NCBI GenBank assembly: GCA_955652195.1
Contig: CATPBC010000377.1
Span: 1-8,480, forward strand
Length of the DNA stretch: 8,480 nucleotides
Source of the DNA: an uncultured Xanthobacteraceae bacterium
Lineage (GTDB): Bacteria > Pseudomonadota > Alphaproteobacteria > Rhizobiales > Xanthobacteraceae
Direction: 5' to 3'
Shown: positions 6,447 through 8,480 of the stretch, one piece after another
How the letters are laid out: the number at the start of each line of letters is the position of its first letter
Numbering within the stretch: position 1 is the stretch's first letter
Position numbers and translations under genes: made by a program
The notes under the pieces: generated by a model
Database searches by the model: none
Seen by the model: the letters and a program-made list of their open reading frames with translations, nothing else
Told to the model about the DNA's origin: nothing

Positions 6447-6665
6447 ATGGCCAACGTCATCGGTCTGGTCGGTCGTACGGTCGCCGAAGTCGAGCGCGAT
6501 TTGATCCTCGAAACCCTCAAGTATTGCCTCGGCAATCGCACCCGCGCAGCCGCCGTGCTCGGCATTTCGATTCGGACCTTGCGTAACAAGCTCAACGATT
6601 ACGCGGCAGCCGGCCTGGCAGTGCCGCCGCCGGGCGGCGAGCCATTGCTGGCGACTGGTGAATAG
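6447..6665 (+). CDS. Stand-alone Fis-type HTH protein resembling the FlbD C-terminus
   Basis: A 72-residue protein that is almost entirely a Fis-family DNA-binding domain. GLVGRTVAEVERDLILETL (6-24) and the helix-turn-helix NRTRAAAVLGISIRTLRNKL (30-49) closely resemble the C-terminal domain of FlbD, the sigma-54 enhancer-binding regulator of flagellar genes in alphaproteobacteria. The receiver-like and AAA+ domains of FlbD are absent, so it cannot remodel sigma-54 polymerase itself; it might compete at FlbD sites or act as a Fis-like architectural protein. ATG 6447 is preceded by AGGAGG (6431-6436) at 10 bases and starts where similarity starts. In-frame ATGs at 6372 and 6411 would add 25 or 12 residues unlike the family, and 6372 lies 2 bases after a CtrA-like box. 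The proline/glycine-rich tail (59-72) is probably disordered. Confidence 0.85.
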   Translation: MANVIGLVGRTVAEVERDLILETLKYCLGNRTRAAAVLGISIRTLRNKLNDYAAAGLAVPPPGGEPLLATGE

Positions 6666-6691
6666 CGCGTCGTTCGCTACTCGTCGTCTGC

Positions 6692-6994
6692 TCACTTCGT
6701 CGCGTCGCCGCCATCGACAATGATCGTCTCCACCTCGCCGGCGCCCGTGCGGCGAAACGCGGCGGCTTCGTCGTATTCCTTCGAAGTGAAGCAGGCGACA
6801 CCTTGCTCGAAAGTCGGGAATTCGATCACGACGAAGCGCTGGAATTTGTGCGGTCCTTCCATGATTTGAAAACGGCCGCCGCGGGCCAAAACCTTGCCGC
6901 CATATTTGGCGATGATCGCCGGCACGCGATCCGTGTATTTCTTGTACTCGGCGGGATCGTTGATCTTGGAACGCGCGACCCAATAGGCTGGCAT
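6692..6994 (-). CDS. DUF1330 family protein
   Basis: A 100-residue soluble protein of the DUF1330 group of the dimeric alpha-beta (ferredoxin-like) barrel superfamily. It begins MPAYWVARSKINDPAEYKKY, then VPAIIAKYGGKVLARGG (24-40), the edge-strand region RFVVIEFPTFEQGVACFTS (53-71) and the conserved EYDEAAAFRR (73-82). Length matches the family. These proteins form small dimers; no reaction is established for most, so none is assigned. ATG 6994 is supported by GGAG about 10 bases upstream. It is the downstream neighbour of the EF-G-like gene on the same strand, but a 131-base gap with a palindromic repeat separates them. Its stop is 26 bases from the convergent FlbD-like gene, with no evident terminator between. 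Confidence 0.9.
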   Translation of the reverse strand: MPAYWVARSKINDPAEYKKYTDRVPAIIAKYGGKVLARGGRFQIMEGPHKFQRFVVIEFPTFEQGVACFTSKEYDEAAAFRRTGAGEVETIIVDGGDATK

Positions 6995-7016
6995 TGGCTG
7001 GGTTCTCCATTGCTAT

Positions 7017-7115
7017 CGTCATTCCGGGGCCGAGCGAAAGCGAGGGCCCGGAATCCATAGCCACGATTCGTGAACATGGATTCCGGACTCGACATCGCGT
7101 CGATCCGGAATGACG
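7017..7115. repeat. Nested palindromic intergenic repeat, 99 bases
   Basis: The outer arms CGTCATTCCGG (7017-7027) and CCGGAATGACG (7105-7115) are perfect 11-base inverted repeats. Inside them, CCGGAATCCAT (7048-7058) and ATGGATTCCGG (7076-7086) form a second perfect pair. Outer and inner arms share CCGGAAT, so alternative foldings are possible. The form and sequence resemble repeats scattered between genes in Bradyrhizobium and relatives. It lies 10 bases after the EF-G-like stop and just upstream of the DUF1330 gene, where the RNA hairpin could terminate or stabilise the upstream transcript. Confidence 0.8.
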
Positions 7116-7125
7116 CAGAGAGAAT

Positions 7126-8480
7126 TCACTCCGCAGCGCGGCGGGCGGCGATGATCTGGTCGGCAGTGCGGCCAGTGAGTTCGGCCATATGATCGAACTT
7201 GAACGTGAAGGTGCCAGCGCCGGCAGTGGCCGAACGAATCTCGACGATCAGATCGCCGATCTCAGCTTCCGGCATTTTGGCGCGCACCATATCCCAGCCG
7301 TCCCAGCCTTCCCTTGTATCGAAGCCTAAGATCTGACCGCGCCGGCTTGACATCAGCGCATTGATCTTCGCCGTCGCTTCGTTCGGACAAACGATCTCGA
7401 CCAGATGAATCGGTTCGAGCAGCACCGGCTGGCATTGCGGCAAGCCCTCGACGAGGCCGATCCGCCCCGCCGTGCGGAACGCCATGTCGGAGGAATCGAC
7501 GGTGTGATACGAGCCGTCGATCAGCGCCACATGCAGATCGACCACCGGAAAGCCGAGCGGGCCATGCTTGAGCGCGTCGATGACGCCCTCCTCGACCGAA
7601 GGGATGTAATTGCGCGGCACGACGCCGCCGGTGATCTTTTCCTCGAACGAGAATCCAGAGCCGCGCGGCCGCGGCTTGATCTCGAGCACCACGTCGCCGT
7701 ATTGACCGTGGCCGCCGGATTGTTTCTTGTGCCGCCCGCGCTGCACGATCGATTTGCGGATGGTTTCACGGTACCCGACGCTCGGGGTGCGCCGCTCGAT
7801 GGCTATGCCGTAGCGATCGCTTAAGCGCTCGGTGGCAACCCGCAGGTGCATTTCGCCCTGGCCCCACAGCACGACTTCGTGCGTTTCCGGGTTGTGCACG
7901 ATGGTGATCGAGGGGTCTTCCTCAGCCAGCCTGTTGAGCGCCTGGCCCAGTTTGACGTCATCTTTGCGTTCCTTTGCCGAAATGGCGATGGCAAGCACTG
8001 GCGGATAGGGCGCCACTTTGGCGAGCGGCGGATGCGGCTGCTTGCCAGCCGACAGCGTGTCGCCCGTCTTGGCCTTTTCCAGCTTGGCGAAGGAGACTGT
8101 TTCGCCGACCGCGGCCGGGCCGCGCTTCTCGCTGGACTGGCCGAGAAGTTTGAAGACGCCGGCGACGCGTCCGGCCTCGTCGTCCCCGGTCAGGAACGTA
8201 GTGCCATCACCGGCCTGGCCGGCGAGCATCCGTACGACCGACATTTTGCCGCCGTGCGCCGTGTGCATTGTTTTCAGCACATAGCCGACGGCATCGCTGC
8301 CCGATTTGACCCCAAGCCGCTTGGCTGTCTCGGCCACGCCCGGAGATTCATGGCGCAGGGCCTTTAAGAGCCGCAGCACGCCATTAGCGCGTGCCGCCGT
8401 GCCCATCAGGACCGGACACGCCATACCCTCGCGCAATTCGCGTCTCAGATCGTCGAACACCTTGTCGCGCGGCGGCTGGA
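7126..8480 (-). CDS. EF-G-like translational GTPase paralogue, N-terminus outside window
   Basis: 450 residues are visible and the frame is open to the window edge, so the GTP-binding domain lies beyond 8480; the GTG at 8460 is internal. Window residues 18-45 are the end of the G domain (CPVLMGTAARANGVLRLLKA). Domain II covers about 63-145. Domain III is about 155-230 (EEDPSITIVHNPETHEVVLWGQ and EMHLRVATERL). Domain IV is about 231-352, with HKKQSGGHGQYGDV (250-263) and IDGSYHTVDSSDMAFRTAG (320-338). Domain V runs about 352-450 (PVLLEPIHLVEIVCP, then SSRRGQILGF). Sequence around domain II and the C-terminal end (AGTFTFKFDHMAELTGRTAD) differs from canonical FusA, placing it with the EF-G-like paralogues often annotated EF-G2. 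No ribosomal protein operon surrounds it, also unlike fusA. Its exact role in translation is not established. Confidence 0.93.
   Translation of the reverse strand, partial: QPPRDKVFDDLRRELREGMACPVLMGTAARANGVLRLLKALRHESPGVAETAKRLGVKSGSDAVGYVLKTMHTAHGGKMSVVRMLAGQAGDGTTFLTGDDEAGRVAGVFKLLGQSSEKRGPAAVGETVSFAKLEKAKTGDTLSAGKQPHPPLAKVAPYPPVLAIAISAKERKDDVKLGQALNRLAEEDPSITIVHNPETHEVVLWGQGEMHLRVATERLSDRYGIAIERRTPSVGYRETIRKSIVQRGRHKKQSGGHGQYGDVVLEIKPRPRGSGFSFEEKITGGVVPRNYIPSVEEGVIDALKHGPLGFPVVDLHVALIDGSYHTVDSSDMAFRTAGRIGLVEGLPQCQPVLLEPIHLVEIVCPNEATAKINALMSSRRGQILGFDTREGWDGWDMVRAKMPEAEIGDLIVEIRSATAGAGTFTFKFDHMAELTGRTADQIIAARRAAE

Noticed and set aside
6366..7064. 232-codon minus-strand frame across the FlbD-like and DUF1330 genes
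   Set aside because: It runs in another frame through DUF1330, the palindrome and the antisense of the FlbD-like gene; its product has no family features.
7846..8367. 173-codon plus-strand frame opposite the EF-G-like gene
   Set aside because: It is antisense to strongly conserved EF-G domains II and III and shows no domain of its own.

Overview
The window looks like a GC-rich alphaproteobacterial chromosome, most likely of the order Hyphomicrobiales near Bradyrhizobium, Rhodopseudomonas or Xanthobacteraceae. This rests on a SciP (DUF1153) cell-cycle regulator, a FlbD-like DNA-binding protein, a Rhodobacter-type phosphatidylethanolamine N-methyltransferase and a nested palindrome with CATTCCGG/CCGGAATG arms of the kind common in Bradyrhizobiaceae genomes. 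The placement is inferred from recognised protein families, not from a database search.

Left edge (1-1140): the C-terminal three quarters of a tyrosine recombinase (left end outside the window) points at the 3' end of an elongator tRNA-Met gene on the minus strand. About 200 bases with short direct and inverted repeats lie between them. This looks like the right-hand boundary of an integrative element whose body lies to the left; everything right of the tRNA looks like resident chromosome.

Middle left (1141-3718): an ABC exporter half-transporter with fused membrane and ATPase domains, possibly preceded by a short leader ORF, is followed by a small secreted two-cysteine protein.

Middle (3719-5632, minus strand): pmtA (phosphatidylcholine synthesis by methylation of phosphatidylethanolamine) and mnmA (2-thiolation of tRNA wobble uridine). 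The stop codons of the secreted-protein gene and pmtA abut with no base between them.

Regulatory centre (5633-6665): the 369-base divergent region between mnmA and sciP holds five degenerate copies of a 14-base tandem repeat in the mnmA leader, each with an AGGA core on the mnmA strand, and two near-matches to the CtrA box (TTAA-N7-TTAA) upstream of sciP. A third near-match lies between sciP and a small gene encoding only the Fis-type DNA-binding domain of a FlbD-like regulator. A SciP gene, a stand-alone FlbD-type domain and three CtrA-like boxes within about 820 bases make a plausible compact cell-cycle or flagellar control module. This is the most interesting part of the window.

Right (6692-8480, minus strand): a DUF1330 protein, a 99-base nested palindromic repeat, and domains II-V of an EF-G-like translational GTPase paralogue whose G domain lies beyond the window end.
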